Below, piece by piece: positions 48,580 to 55,225 of a stretch of DNA of 64,000 bases. A program made the translations under genes and the position numbers. Each line of letters begins with the position of its first letter. Position 1 is the stretch's first letter. The stretch comes from [Clostridium] asparagiforme DSM 15981 (GTDB lineage Bacteria > Bacillota > Clostridia > Lachnospirales > Lachnospiraceae): positions 1,364,001 to 1,428,000 of the forward strand of contig CP102272.1 in the NCBI GenBank assembly GCA_025149125.1, in the 5' to 3' direction. Under the pieces are notes generated by a model. It was given only the letters and a program-made list of their open reading frames with translations. It was not told the origin of the DNA and did no database searches.

Positions 48580-48616
48580 TTCACGGTTGATTTCTCGAAC
48601 ATATGTTTGTATAATG
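48569..48616 (-). repeat. Inversion site 4: right 48-bp inverted repeat of silent fibre unit
   Basis: Inverse of 47739-47786 with two mismatches. The outer part gives the promoter TTGATT-17-TATAAT for the XRE gene at 48634, with CGAACATATGTTTG, a good Gram-positive LexA-box match, in the spacer. Confidence 0.88.
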
Positions 48617-48633
48617 TTATTGAGGTGGAGAAA

Positions 48634-48843
48634 ATGGCACATTTGCACATGAATATCAATGAGTTATTAGAAAAATCTGGAAAAAGCAAGAATGCAATAT
48701 GCAAAGATCTGGATATTCCACGAGCGAATTTTAACCGGTATTGTCGGGATGAGTTCCAGCGGATTGACGCGCGCCTTGTCTGTAAGCTGTGCGAATATTT
48801 CGAATGCGGCGTGGGGGATCTGATAGAATATGATGAGGACTAA
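48634..48843 (+). CDS. Small XRE-family regulator next to attR
   Basis: 69 residues from ATG 48634 with GAGGTGGAG upstream. Cro-like HTH: MNINELLEKSGKSKNAICKD with LVCKLCEYFECGVGDLIEY, as in small YozG-type regulators. It has an SOS-box-like promoter and is the last gene of the prophage. Small proteins at this position sometimes act as excision factors, but the HTH suggests transcription control. Confidence 0.72.
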   Translation: MAHLHMNINELLEKSGKSKNAICKDLDIPRANFNRYCRDEFQRIDARLVCKLCEYFECGVGDLIEYDED

Positions 48844-48846
48844 TAG

Positions 48847-48874
48847 GGCGGCCCAATGTTCGGGCCGCCTTTTT
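48847..48874 (+). terminator. Rho-independent terminator at prophage right end
   Basis: GGCGGCCC (48847-48854) pairs with GGGCCGCC (48862-48869), followed by five T. Confidence 0.88.
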
Positions 48875-48878
48875 GTAG

Positions 48879-48925
48879 TATGTATAGAGTTTATGTACCT
48901 ATTCCTCCGTTCCGATATCGGTGAG
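48879..48925 (-). other. attR: prophage/cotJC junction
   Basis: On the minus strand host cotJC ends ...GGAACGGAG, then the core GAA (48904-48902), then phage TAG and the arm GTACATAAACTCTATACATA (48898-48879). The phage arm matches the inverse of the attL arm (16 of 20 positions or better). The in-frame TAG right after GAA truncates CotJC at 65 residues. Confidence 0.85.
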
Positions 48926-49096
48926 AGCGCCTTTGCACTCCTTGTAGGGCATGGTGTAGCGCTGGGAGAGGTAACGCATGGAAGCGCCCATTTCGCCGTC
49001 CGGTCCCCCATACTGACTCATAATAAACATCGCCATCTTCGCATTCGGTTCCTTAATATTCACCGGAAATTCCAACCGTTTTTCATACTTCCACAT
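48902..49096 (-). CDS. cotJC: CotJC spore coat protein, 5' segment (split by prophage)
   Basis: 65 codons from the ATG at 49096, overlapping the cotJB stop (TAATG), with GGAGG upstream. MWKYEKRLEFPVNIKEPNAK, SQYGGPDGEMGASMRYLSQR and LTDIGTEE are the conserved CotJC N-terminus. The prophage TAG at 48901-48899 follows directly. The frame continues at 3663 in the 3' segment. Upstream cotJB and cotJA are intact, so the operon is transcribed normally up to the break. Confidence 0.95.
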
Positions 49097-49422
49097 TAGA
49101 CGCATCCTCCTTCCCAGGGCCATGGATCACTGATCCAGGACCAGTATGTGGTATCGTTGCTGTCCGGTGCATCCAGCGGGCCGAACTGAGCGGTGAAAGC
49201 GCTGACCGCATCCTGGTACATGGAACTCACCTGCTGATAATACGCCATAGCGGCCTGATCGCAGGGGTGAGTGTCCAGGAACAGCTGTGCATCCACTACC
49301 GCAAAGCCGGTCTGGTAGACCTGCTGCATCATCGATTCACGGGTGTCCATTGCCTGGCCGGAGACCACGTAGTCTTCAGCGCCGCCGCGAGTTGTTCTGT
49401 AATCAGAAGCAGAGTTGATCAT
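49096..49422 (-). CDS. cotJB: CotJB spore coat protein
   Basis: 108 residues from ATG 49422 (GGGAGGTG upstream; ATGA overlap with cotJA). MQQVYQTGFAVVDAQLFLDT, HPCDQAAMAYY and the Trp-rich C-terminus YWSWISDPWPWEGGC are typical of CotJB, which interacts with CotJA/CotJC in the coat. The N-terminal 30 residues are longer than in Bacillus. Co-transcribed with cotJA and cotJC. Confidence 0.93.
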   Translation of the reverse strand: MINSASDYRTTRGGAEDYVVSGQAMDTRESMMQQVYQTGFAVVDAQLFLDTHPCDQAAMAYYQQVSSMYQDAVSAFTAQFGPLDAPDSNDTTYWSWISDPWPWEGGCV

Positions 49423-49871
49423 TTGCTGCACCTCCCGTAATTAAATTGTAAATCCAACTCCGGAAAAATGGTGCCCTGCATAAGGGCCTGATCCAGGGGG
49501 TAGGTGGTTTGCCACTGCTGCCACGGCACATAGGCCATTGCTACCGGGTACTGCTGTTCCAAAGGACCAACGGAAGTGTTGGGGCATAATGGAGCAGGCG
49601 CAGGCGCCGGAGCAGGGGCCGGTGTAGGAGCGGGAGCGGGGGCCGGTGCCGGCATAAAGGTGTAATCCGGCATCGCATCGCTCATATTGTCGGAGCGGAA
49701 AGACGGGGTGGGCATTGGCATTGAGGAATTGTTCCAGTTCTGGTCATAGGAATAAGAAGGAAGCGGCACAGGGTCCTGCTGCATACAGCCGCAGTTTCTG
49801 CCGGACGGAGCACAGACCGTGCGTCCACAGAACCCACAACACTGTCCGCTTACATTTGTATAAGAATCCAT
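49419..49871 (-). CDS. cotJA: CotJA spore coat protein with Pro/Ala-rich insert
   Basis: 150 residues against about 80 in Bacillus; AAAGGAG upstream. A Cys-rich N-terminus (CCGFCGRTVCAPSGRNCGC) and a Pro-Ala repeat (about 74-95) precede the conserved CotJA core PVAMAYVPWQQWQTTYPLDQ. First gene of cotJABC. A sigK-like promoter lies upstream (49908-49934). Confidence 0.9.
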   Translation of the reverse strand: MDSYTNVSGQCCGFCGRTVCAPSGRNCGCMQQDPVPLPSYSYDQNWNNSSMPMPTPSFRSDNMSDAMPDYTFMPAPAPAPAPTPAPAPAPAPAPLCPNTSVGPLEQQYPVAMAYVPWQQWQTTYPLDQALMQGTIFPELDLQFNYGRCSK

Positions 49872-49907
49872 AGGGTGAATACTCCTTTCGTTTGGCTTTT
49901 TCTACTA

Positions 49908-49934
49908 TAGTTTATGAGCGGGGCAGAGCGGAGT
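49908..49934 (-). promoter_or_regulatory. Mother-cell (sigK-like) promoter of cotJA
   Basis: On the minus strand, AC (49934-49933), 16-bp spacer, CATAAACTA (49916-49908) matches the sigK pattern AC-N16/17-CATANNNTA. The -10 also resembles sigE sites, and cotJ is sigE-controlled in Bacillus, so the exact sigma factor is open. Confidence 0.55.
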
Positions 49935-49994
49935 GCGGAAAAGACGATGTCCTATTTCTGAATTTGGCAAATTTCCGCCTCAGACAAGCGATGC

Positions 49995-50022
49995 ACACTT
50001 TGTCTCCCTGTCCCATATGATA
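49995..50022 (+). promoter_or_regulatory. Mother-cell (sigK-like) promoter of Cys-rich coat gene
   Basis: AC (49995-49996), 17-bp spacer, CATATGATA (50014-50022), matching AC-N16/17-CATANNNTA. It is divergent from the cotJ promoter, about 80 bp away, supporting joint late-sporulation expression. Confidence 0.5.
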
Positions 50023-50058
50023 TAGTACAACCAAGTAAAATAAAAGGAGATCAAATAT

Positions 50059-50430
50059 ATGTGTTGCTTTAGTTTTGGTAGATGTGGAAATCGTTGTGGG
50101 TGTGGATGTAGCTGTAACTGCGGCTGTGGCTGTGGTAACAACAACGGATGTGGCTGCGGAAGCAACAGCGGATGTGGCTGCGGAAGCAACAGCGGATGTG
50201 GCTGTGGCAGCAATAGCGGCTGCGGAAACAACAGCAGCTGCGGCTGTGGCAGCAACAGTAGCTGCGGCTGCGGTTGTGGAAATAACTGGGAAGTCAGGCG
50301 CGCCTACCAGGCCGGTTACCGCGAGGGCTTCCGCAACGGCTACTGGGCCGGATACAATGACGCAACCTGCGGCAGAGGTGTCGCGCTTGCGGATACGGCG
50401 TCCAACGGCGGCTGTGGTTGTAACGGCTGA
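50059..50430 (+). CDS. Cys/Gly/Asn-rich repeat protein, probable spore coat or crust
   Basis: 123 residues; AAAGGAG upstream. Residues 1-77 are Cys-Gly-rich repeats (units such as NSGCGCGS), with over 30 cysteines. The C-terminal part VRRAYQAGYREGFRNGYWAG is a regular Tyr/Gly helix-like repeat ending in CGCNG. Cys-rich, low-complexity proteins beside coat genes are typical of cross-linked spore coat or crust. The gene lies divergently next to cotJ with a sigK-like promoter. IS copy 1 begins 18 bases after its stop. Confidence 0.75.
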   Translation: MCCFSFGRCGNRCGCGCSCNCGCGCGNNNGCGCGSNSGCGCGSNSGCGCGSNSGCGNNSSCGCGSNSSCGCGCGNNWEVRRAYQAGYREGFRNGYWAGYNDATCGRGVALADTASNGGCGCNG

Positions 50431-50448
50431 TCCCCAGTGGACAGCAGG

Positions 50449-52306
50449 GGGGCTGTTGCAAAAGTAGATAAATAATCTACTGGAGCAACAGCTCCTTTTC
50501 TGTACAAAAACAGAAAAGCGGGCTCCGAAGAGTCCGCCATCCGTGGTATAATTAAGTATGCGAATAAATAATTACACTACTAAAGATTATACCGAACTTG
50601 GCCGCACTTATCAACTGGTTTTGCCATTAAGTTTGGAAGGGCTGGTTCCGAACGATGATTCGGTCCGACTGCTGAGCCACGAATTGGAGGATTTAGACTA
50701 TACAAAGCTTTATCAGGCTTACTCTGCCAAAGGCAGAAATCCGGCAGTGGATCCAAAGACCATGTTCAAGATCCTGACCTATGCGTATTCCCAGAACATT
50801 TATTCATCAAGAAAAATTGAGACCGCCTGTAAACGGGATATCAACTTCATGTGGTTGTTAGCTGGACAAAAAGCGCCGGATCACAGTACCATTGCCCGGT
50901 TCCGTTCCGGTTTTCTGGAGGAGGCATGTGAGGACCTCTTTTATCAGATGGTACACCGTCTGGAACTGGCAGGTGAACTTTCCAAAGAAACTGTCTTTCT
51001 TGACGGGACGAAATTAGAAGCCTGCGCCAATCAATACACGTTCGTATGGAAAAAATCCGTTGGGAAATGGGAAGAAAAAATGTTCATTAAAATCCAGGAG
51101 GCGGTGAGGCTTGTAAACCAGGAGTTTATCCAGTCCTTCCGTGTGGGAACCGAATACCGGGTGCAGGACCTCCGAAAAATCTGCCGTTTTCTGGAGGAGA
51201 TATGCAGGGAGCGGAACATAGAGTTCGTTTACGGCCGTGGAAAACGCAAATCCATCGAGCAGCGGTATCTGGAGCTGTTCCAAAGGTACCTGGAGCGTCA
51301 GACCATTTATGACTGGCATACAGCCAGCTTCCAGGGAAGGAACAACTACTGTAAAACAGACCCGGATGCAACGTTTATGCATATGAAAGATGACCACATG
51401 CGCAATGCCCAGTTAAAGCCAGGGTATAACGTACAGATTGGAGTGGACAGCGAATACATTGTAGCGGTCGATATTTTTCAGGATCGAAACGATGTATGGA
51501 CGCTGGTGCCATTTTTAAAGCAGATGAAAGAGAAACTGGGTTTTAACTATCCGAGTGTTACAGCTGATTCAGGATATGAAAGTGAAGAAGGGTACAGCTA
51601 TCTGCGGGAGGAGGGGCAGCAGCCATACATCAAACCTCAAACCTATGAAAAATGGAAGAAAAGGAGTTTTAAACAGGATATCAGTAAACGGGAAAACATG
51701 GGTTACGACCAGGAGTCCGATACCTATATCTGTCATGCCGGGAAGGAGCTGCGGGTGATCTACCTGAAAAAGCAGCGCAGCAAAAGTGGGTATGAATCTG
51801 AGGTGACAGTATACGAATGTGAGGACTGCACCGGCTGTCCCTACAAAGAAAAATGCACCAAAGCGAAGGGGAACAAGCGTCTGTACGTGTCCAAAAGCTT
51901 TTTGGAGAAGCGTGAGGAGTCGTATCAAAACATACAGAGCGAGAAGGGAATTAAGTACCGGATGAATCGCTCGATTCAGGTAGAAGGAGCTTTCGGTGTA
52001 TTGAAAAATGACTATGGATTTGAACGATTCCTGCTGCGGGGTAAGAAGAAAGTAAAACTGGAGATTCTCCTGCTGAGTATGGGATACAATCTAAATAAAC
52101 TACATAGAAAAATCCAGAATGAGCGGACTGGAAGGTATTTGTTTGATCTAAAAGCGAGTGCATAAATACAAGAAAAACCGAATGCTTATTAAAGTATGCC
52201 CAAAATCAGGAGAAAGTCGATCGAAAATGATTTTCTCCTGATTTTTTTCTATATACAGAGCAAGGGTGCCGCTCAATCATCTATTTTGATGATTTTGCGA
52301 CACCCC
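50449..52306 (+). mobile_element. IS1182-family insertion sequence, copy 1 (intact)
   Basis: About 1858 bp. Ends: left GGGGCTGTTGCAAAA, right complement GGGGGTGTCGCAAAA (13 of 15 matching). One transposase gene fills it. It is the same sequence as copy 2 (55226-57082) apart from a one-base deletion there. The flanks ACAGCA and TGCTGT form a broken palindrome, so it appears to have inserted in the terminator hairpin of the Cys-rich gene. Confidence 0.9.
50558..52165 (+). CDS. IS1182-family transposase (intact)
   Basis: 535 residues. N-terminal domain with RGPKAxDP-like AKGRNPAVDPKTMFKILTYA and DHSTIARFRSGFL; DDE catalytic region with FLDGTKLEAC (first D), TADSGYESEEGY (second D) and a C-terminal RSIQVEGAFGVLKNDYGFER (E). 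A C-x2-C zinc-binding loop CTGCPYKEKC lies between. DDE transposase for cut-and-paste or copy-out movement. Terminal stem (about 52204-52245) serves as terminator. Confidence 0.95.
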   Translation: MRINNYTTKDYTELGRTYQLVLPLSLEGLVPNDDSVRLLSHELEDLDYTKLYQAYSAKGRNPAVDPKTMFKILTYAYSQNIYSSRKIETACKRDINFMWLLAGQKAPDHSTIARFRSGFLEEACEDLFYQMVHRLELAGELSKETVFLDGTKLEACANQYTFVWKKSVGKWEEKMFIKIQEAVRLVNQEFIQSFRVGTEYRVQDLRKICRFLEEICRERNIEFVYGRGKRKSIEQRYLELFQRYLERQTIYDWHTASFQGRNNYCKTDPDATFMHMKDDHMRNAQLKPGYNVQIGVDSEYIVAVDIFQDRNDVWTLVPFLKQMKEKLGFNYPSVTADSGYESEEGYSYLREEGQQPYIKPQTYEKWKKRSFKQDISKRENMGYDQESDTYICHAGKELRVIYLKKQRSKSGYESEVTVYECEDCTGCPYKEKCTKAKGNKRLYVSKSFLEKREESYQNIQSEKGIKYRMNRSIQVEGAFGVLKNDYGFERFLLRGKKKVKLEILLLSMGYNLNKLHRKIQNERTGRYLFDLKASA

Positions 52307-52344
52307 CTTTTGCTGTACGCAATGAGCCGCCTGTAAGGCGTTTG

Positions 52345-52427
52345 GTGTGCGGGAACAGCCCCCGAGGCAGCTTACAGGCGATTGCTGCATGGAACGGCCC
52401 CCGAGGCAGCTCGCGGGCGATTGCTGA
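52345..52427. repeat. Two tandem imperfect repeats of about 38 bp
   Basis: Two copies with the common core CCCCCGAGGCAGCT, then GGCGATTGCTG (52358-52388 and 52397-52428). They lie in the 516-bp non-coding stretch between IS copy 1 and the thioesterase gene. No coding sequence with a ribosome site is present here. Confidence 0.6.
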
Positions 52428-52551
52428 ATGCGGCAGCCCACGGATGTATTGCTTAGTTTTAATGCCCCACACCCTGAAAAAAGCCCCGTCTTTATACTAT
52501 CTTTATTTGACAAGTCTCGCGATGCTGCTATATAGTGATAACTAGTACTGC

Positions 52552-52790
52552 GTACCGTAAGTCCTCGTGCATATAGCACCTGCTATCCACGCCAGATGTA
52601 CGCCTGCGAAGCTAGTCGCAGCGCCCACTACGCCGCCGATTCGCAGACGCACATCTGACGCGGATATCAGGAACTCTTTGCACATGAATTTAGAGAACGC
52701 ACTGCGAGCCGTAGCGCCCGCTACGCCGTCCGTTCGCAGACACACTTCGAATGCGGATATCGGGCACTCTGCACGAGGACTTACGGTACA
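52552..52790. repeat. 239-bp nested repeat element bounded by 19-bp inverted repeats
   Basis: TACCGTAAGTCCTCGTGCA (52552-52570) is the exact inverse of 52772-52790. Inside are ATAGCA/TGCTAT, a long hairpin whose arm CAGATGTACGCCTGCGAA pairs with a downstream arm TTCGCAGACGCACATCTG (mismatches at two or three positions), CGTAGCG/CGCTACG, and two direct copies of a block with CGCAGACRCAC...GCGGATATC. No ORF is plausible. It resembles a MITE or REP-like structured element of unknown family. Confidence 0.75.
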
Positions 52791-52822
52791 TATAGAAACG
52801 GGGATACAGAAGGAGAATGAAA

Positions 52823-53215
52823 ATGGAATTGATTGATCAAGTACGGGAGCGTTTCCGCCATGACCGGTTTGCTACGGAAAATGGGGCGGTGATCGATGAA
52901 ATATCAGACGGATATGCAAAATGTTCGCTGGATTTACAGCAGCTGCACATGAATGCCACAGGCACCGTGATGGGGGGAGCGATATTCACGCTGGCCGACT
53001 TTGCGTTCGCAGTGGCTTCTAATTGGCAAGGGACGATTCACGTGTCCCGGACCAGCCAGGTTACATATTTGGGCGTTGCAAAGGGCAGACGGCTGATCGC
53101 GGAGGCCCACAAGGTAAAAGAAGGCTTTAATACCTGTTACTATTTAGTGGAGGTAAATGATGAGCTGGGCACCCAGGTGGCCCAGGTGACGGTCGACGGT
53201 TTTATTAAGCGGTAA
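52823..53215 (+). CDS. PaaI-family hotdog thioesterase
   Basis: 130 residues from the ATG at 52823 (AGAAGGAG upstream; 52817 is too close). Hotdog motif HMNATGTVMGGAIFTLADFA, FAVASN, then SRTSQVTYLGVAKGRRLIAE. This family hydrolyses acyl- or aryl-CoA thioesters. It stands alone, with a repeat element before it and a terminator after it; the physiological substrate is unknown. Confidence 0.9.
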   Translation: MELIDQVRERFRHDRFATENGAVIDEISDGYAKCSLDLQQLHMNATGTVMGGAIFTLADFAFAVASNWQGTIHVSRTSQVTYLGVAKGRRLIAEAHKVKEGFNTCYYLVEVNDELGTQVAQVTVDGFIKR

Positions 53216-53252
53216 TGCGGCCCCTATGAGGGGAAATGATAAGTGAACTGTA

Positions 53253-53280
53253 CGAAAGCCCGCACTTGTGCGGGCTTTCG
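53253..53280. terminator. Bidirectional terminator-like palindrome
   Basis: CGAAAGCCCGCAC-TT-GTGCGGGCTTTCG, a perfect 13-pair stem. The 320 bp from here to nanE hold no gene; they contain an AT-rich promoter region near the end. Confidence 0.7.
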
Positions 53281-53527
53281 TGCGTTTTAGCAAGAGTAAA
53301 CAAAGACCTAATCGTAATATAAAACAATCGTTTTTCCGGATAATCCACGGCGTTTCGTGGCAGATTGAGTCTTTGGGCAGAGAAAATCCATCGTTCCAGG
53401 CCCCAAAAGGCCGGTATTTTCGTGCAGTTCTTCGTCCGGCGCTTGCCAAAAACACATCGAATCTCTGAGCGCCCTCTCCGACAACACATTCCTAACAAAA
53501 TGTTAATAATTTTTATTTTAAAAAATA

Positions 53528-53555
53528 TTGAAAATTATTTTAATAATGCTATAAT
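53528..53555 (+). promoter_or_regulatory. nanE promoter with RpiR-operator-like palindrome
   Basis: TTGAAA (53528-53533), 16-bp spacer, TATAAT (53550-53555). GAAAATTATTTTA (53530-53542) overlaps the -35 and matches 12 of 13 bases of the sites at 59004 and 59159 by the RpiR gene. Confidence 0.65.
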
Positions 53556-53604
53556 GAAACTAACATGAAACCGCAGCCAGATACATATAAGGAGAGGTAT
53601 GATG

Positions 53605-54318
53605 ATGGACAAGAACGCATTTTTTGACAGCATCCGGGGACAGATGATTATTTCGTGCCAGGCGGTAAAAGGCGAACCGCTGTACGAGGAAGAACGATCC
53701 GTCATGTATTTGATGGCCAGGGCAGCCAAGATGGCGGGCACACCCGCGATCCGCACCAGCAGCATCCGGGATGTGGAGGAGATCAAGGCGGAGACGGGTC
53801 TGCCGGTGATCGGTTTGGTCAAGATTCAGTATCCCGGTTATGAGGGATATATCACGCCCACCATGAAGGAAGTGGACGATCTTTTGGCCGCCGGGTCCGA
53901 TGTGGTGGCCTTGGACTGTACCATGCGTAAACGGGGAGATGGAAAGACCGTCAACCAGTTTATCCAGGAGATCCGCGACCGCCATGGGGACATCCTGCTG
54001 ATGGCCGATATTTCCAACTATGAAGAGGGCATCAATGCCTGGAAATGCGGCGTGGATATCGTAGGCACCACGATGAGCGGCTACACGGATTACACCCCCA
54101 GGCTGGATGAGCCGGACTACGAACTGATGCGCCGTCTGGCCGCGGACGTGGACGTTCCGGTGATCGGAGAGGGAAAGATTCATACACCGGAACAGGCGGT
54201 AAAGGCCCTTGAAACCGGCGTTTGGTCCATCGTGGTGGGCGGAGCGATTACCCGGCCTTTGGAGATCGCGACCCGCTTTATGTCTGCCATTGAAGCGGCA
54301 AGAGGAGGCAGGGCATGA
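53605..54318 (+). CDS. nanE: N-acetylmannosamine-6-phosphate 2-epimerase
   Basis: 237 residues from the third of three ATGs (53599, 53602, 53605), with AAGGAGAGG seven bases upstream. The TIM barrel shows QMIISCQAVKGEPLY at the N-terminus, VALDCTMRKRGDGKTV (catalytic K region) and PVIGEGKIHTPEQAVKALET with GGAITRP at the phosphate site. It converts ManNAc-6-P to GlcNAc-6-P in sialic acid catabolism. Overlaps nanK by four bases. Confidence 0.95.
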   Translation: MDKNAFFDSIRGQMIISCQAVKGEPLYEEERSVMYLMARAAKMAGTPAIRTSSIRDVEEIKAETGLPVIGLVKIQYPGYEGYITPTMKEVDDLLAAGSDVVALDCTMRKRGDGKTVNQFIQEIRDRHGDILLMADISNYEEGINAWKCGVDIVGTTMSGYTDYTPRLDEPDYELMRRLAADVDVPVIGEGKIHTPEQAVKALETGVWSIVVGGAITRPLEIATRFMSAIEAARGGRA

Positions 54319-55190
54319 GAATCGCAGCGCTGGATATCGGCGGAACTTCCATCAAATCCGGCCTCTGGGACGGGGAACGCCTTTCCGGGGAACGTGAGCA
54401 GGATACCAATGCCAGGGAGGGCGGCGCACGTCTGATGGATCGGGCGGTGGAGATTCTGCGGGAATACGCGCCCTTTGACGCCGTCGGCATCAGCACCGCC
54501 GGGCAGGTGGACACGGTCAGGGGCAGCATTTATTATGCCAACGACAACATCCCCGGGTATACGGGGATCGAAGTGCGCCGTATTCTGGAGGAGGCGTTTC
54601 ACGTGCCGGTTGCCGTGGAGAACGACGTGAACGCGGCTGCCCTGGGCGAGGCGCAGTTCGGCGCGGGCAAGGGCTTTCCCGATTTTCTGTGTCTGACTTA
54701 CGGTACCGGCGTGGGCGGCGCCATCGTATTGGACGGGCGGATTTACACCGGCAGCAGTTGGTCCGCGGGCAGCTTCGGGGGGATCGTGACTCACCCGGAA
54801 GCGGTGGACCTGGCGGTGGAGTACAGCGGCTGCTATGAGAAATACGCTTCCACCACCGGCCTGGTGAAGCGCGCCCTGGCAGTGGACCCTGAGCTGACCA
54901 GCGGCAGGGAGGTTTTTGCGGCCTTTGACCGGCCGGAGGTCCACCGCGTGATCGATGAGTGGATCGACGAGATCGTAACCGGTCTGGTGACCCTGATCCA
55001 TATTTTTAATCCGTCCCGGATCGTGCTGGGCGGCGGAATCATGATCCAGCCCTATATTCTGGAACAGGTGCGGGAACGCCTGCTCCCGAGACTTTCCCCC
55101 GGATTCCGGAAGGTGAATCTGGCACGCGCCGGTCTGGGCAACCAGGCCGGTCTCCTGGGAGCCGCGCACCTGGCGGAAGAGCTGTTGTAA
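54315..55190 (+). CDS. nanK: ROK-family kinase, probable N-acetylmannosamine kinase
   Basis: 291 residues. ATP motif ALDIGGTSIKSGLWDGE at the N-terminus, then VAVENDVNAAALGEAQFGAG and LTYGTGVGGAIVLDG, the ROK signature. The zinc-binding Cys cluster of many ROK proteins is absent. The overlap with nanE points to ManNAc as substrate; other amino sugars are possible. No lyase (nanA) is in the window. IS copy 2 lies 35 bases after the stop. Confidence 0.88.
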   Translation: MRIAALDIGGTSIKSGLWDGERLSGEREQDTNAREGGARLMDRAVEILREYAPFDAVGISTAGQVDTVRGSIYYANDNIPGYTGIEVRRILEEAFHVPVAVENDVNAAALGEAQFGAGKGFPDFLCLTYGTGVGGAIVLDGRIYTGSSWSAGSFGGIVTHPEAVDLAVEYSGCYEKYASTTGLVKRALAVDPELTSGREVFAAFDRPEVHRVIDEWIDEIVTGLVTLIHIFNPSRIVLGGGIMIQPYILEQVRERLLPRLSPGFRKVNLARAGLGNQAGLLGAAHLAEELL

Positions 55191-55225
55191 AGAATCGAAC
55201 AAGGCCCATTGCATTCAACAAAAAT

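Larger units (their letters stand above)
3667..48904. mobile_element. Complete siphovirus-type prophage inserted in cotJC
   Basis: The element is 45,238 bp if one copy of the core is counted. It runs from attL beside a large serine integrase to attR beside a small XRE gene. All modules are present and in normal order: integrase, CI/Cro-like switch, replication, terminase, portal, capsid, tail, fibre, holin and endolysin. I saw no frameshift in an essential structural gene, so it may be inducible. The tail module (tape measure over 1000 residues, no sheath gene) indicates a siphovirus. Its ends were fixed by comparison with the two cotJC halves. Confidence 0.93.

Noticed and set aside
39864..48616. 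Diversity-generating retroelement behind the variable fibre
   Set aside because: No reverse transcriptase motif (such as YADD in an RT context) and no near-identical template/variable repeat pair; variation is by whole cassettes at a short core.
48214..48648. A 144-residue gene starting at 48648
   Set aside because: The extra N-terminal codons run through the inverted repeat and a promoter for the opposite strand; the frame begins properly at the NSDL core.
50075..50467. Val/Ala-rich 130-residue protein in the second frame of the Cys-rich gene
   Set aside because: It is a frame shadow of the repeats; the ribosome site and the regular Cys pattern support the 50059 frame.
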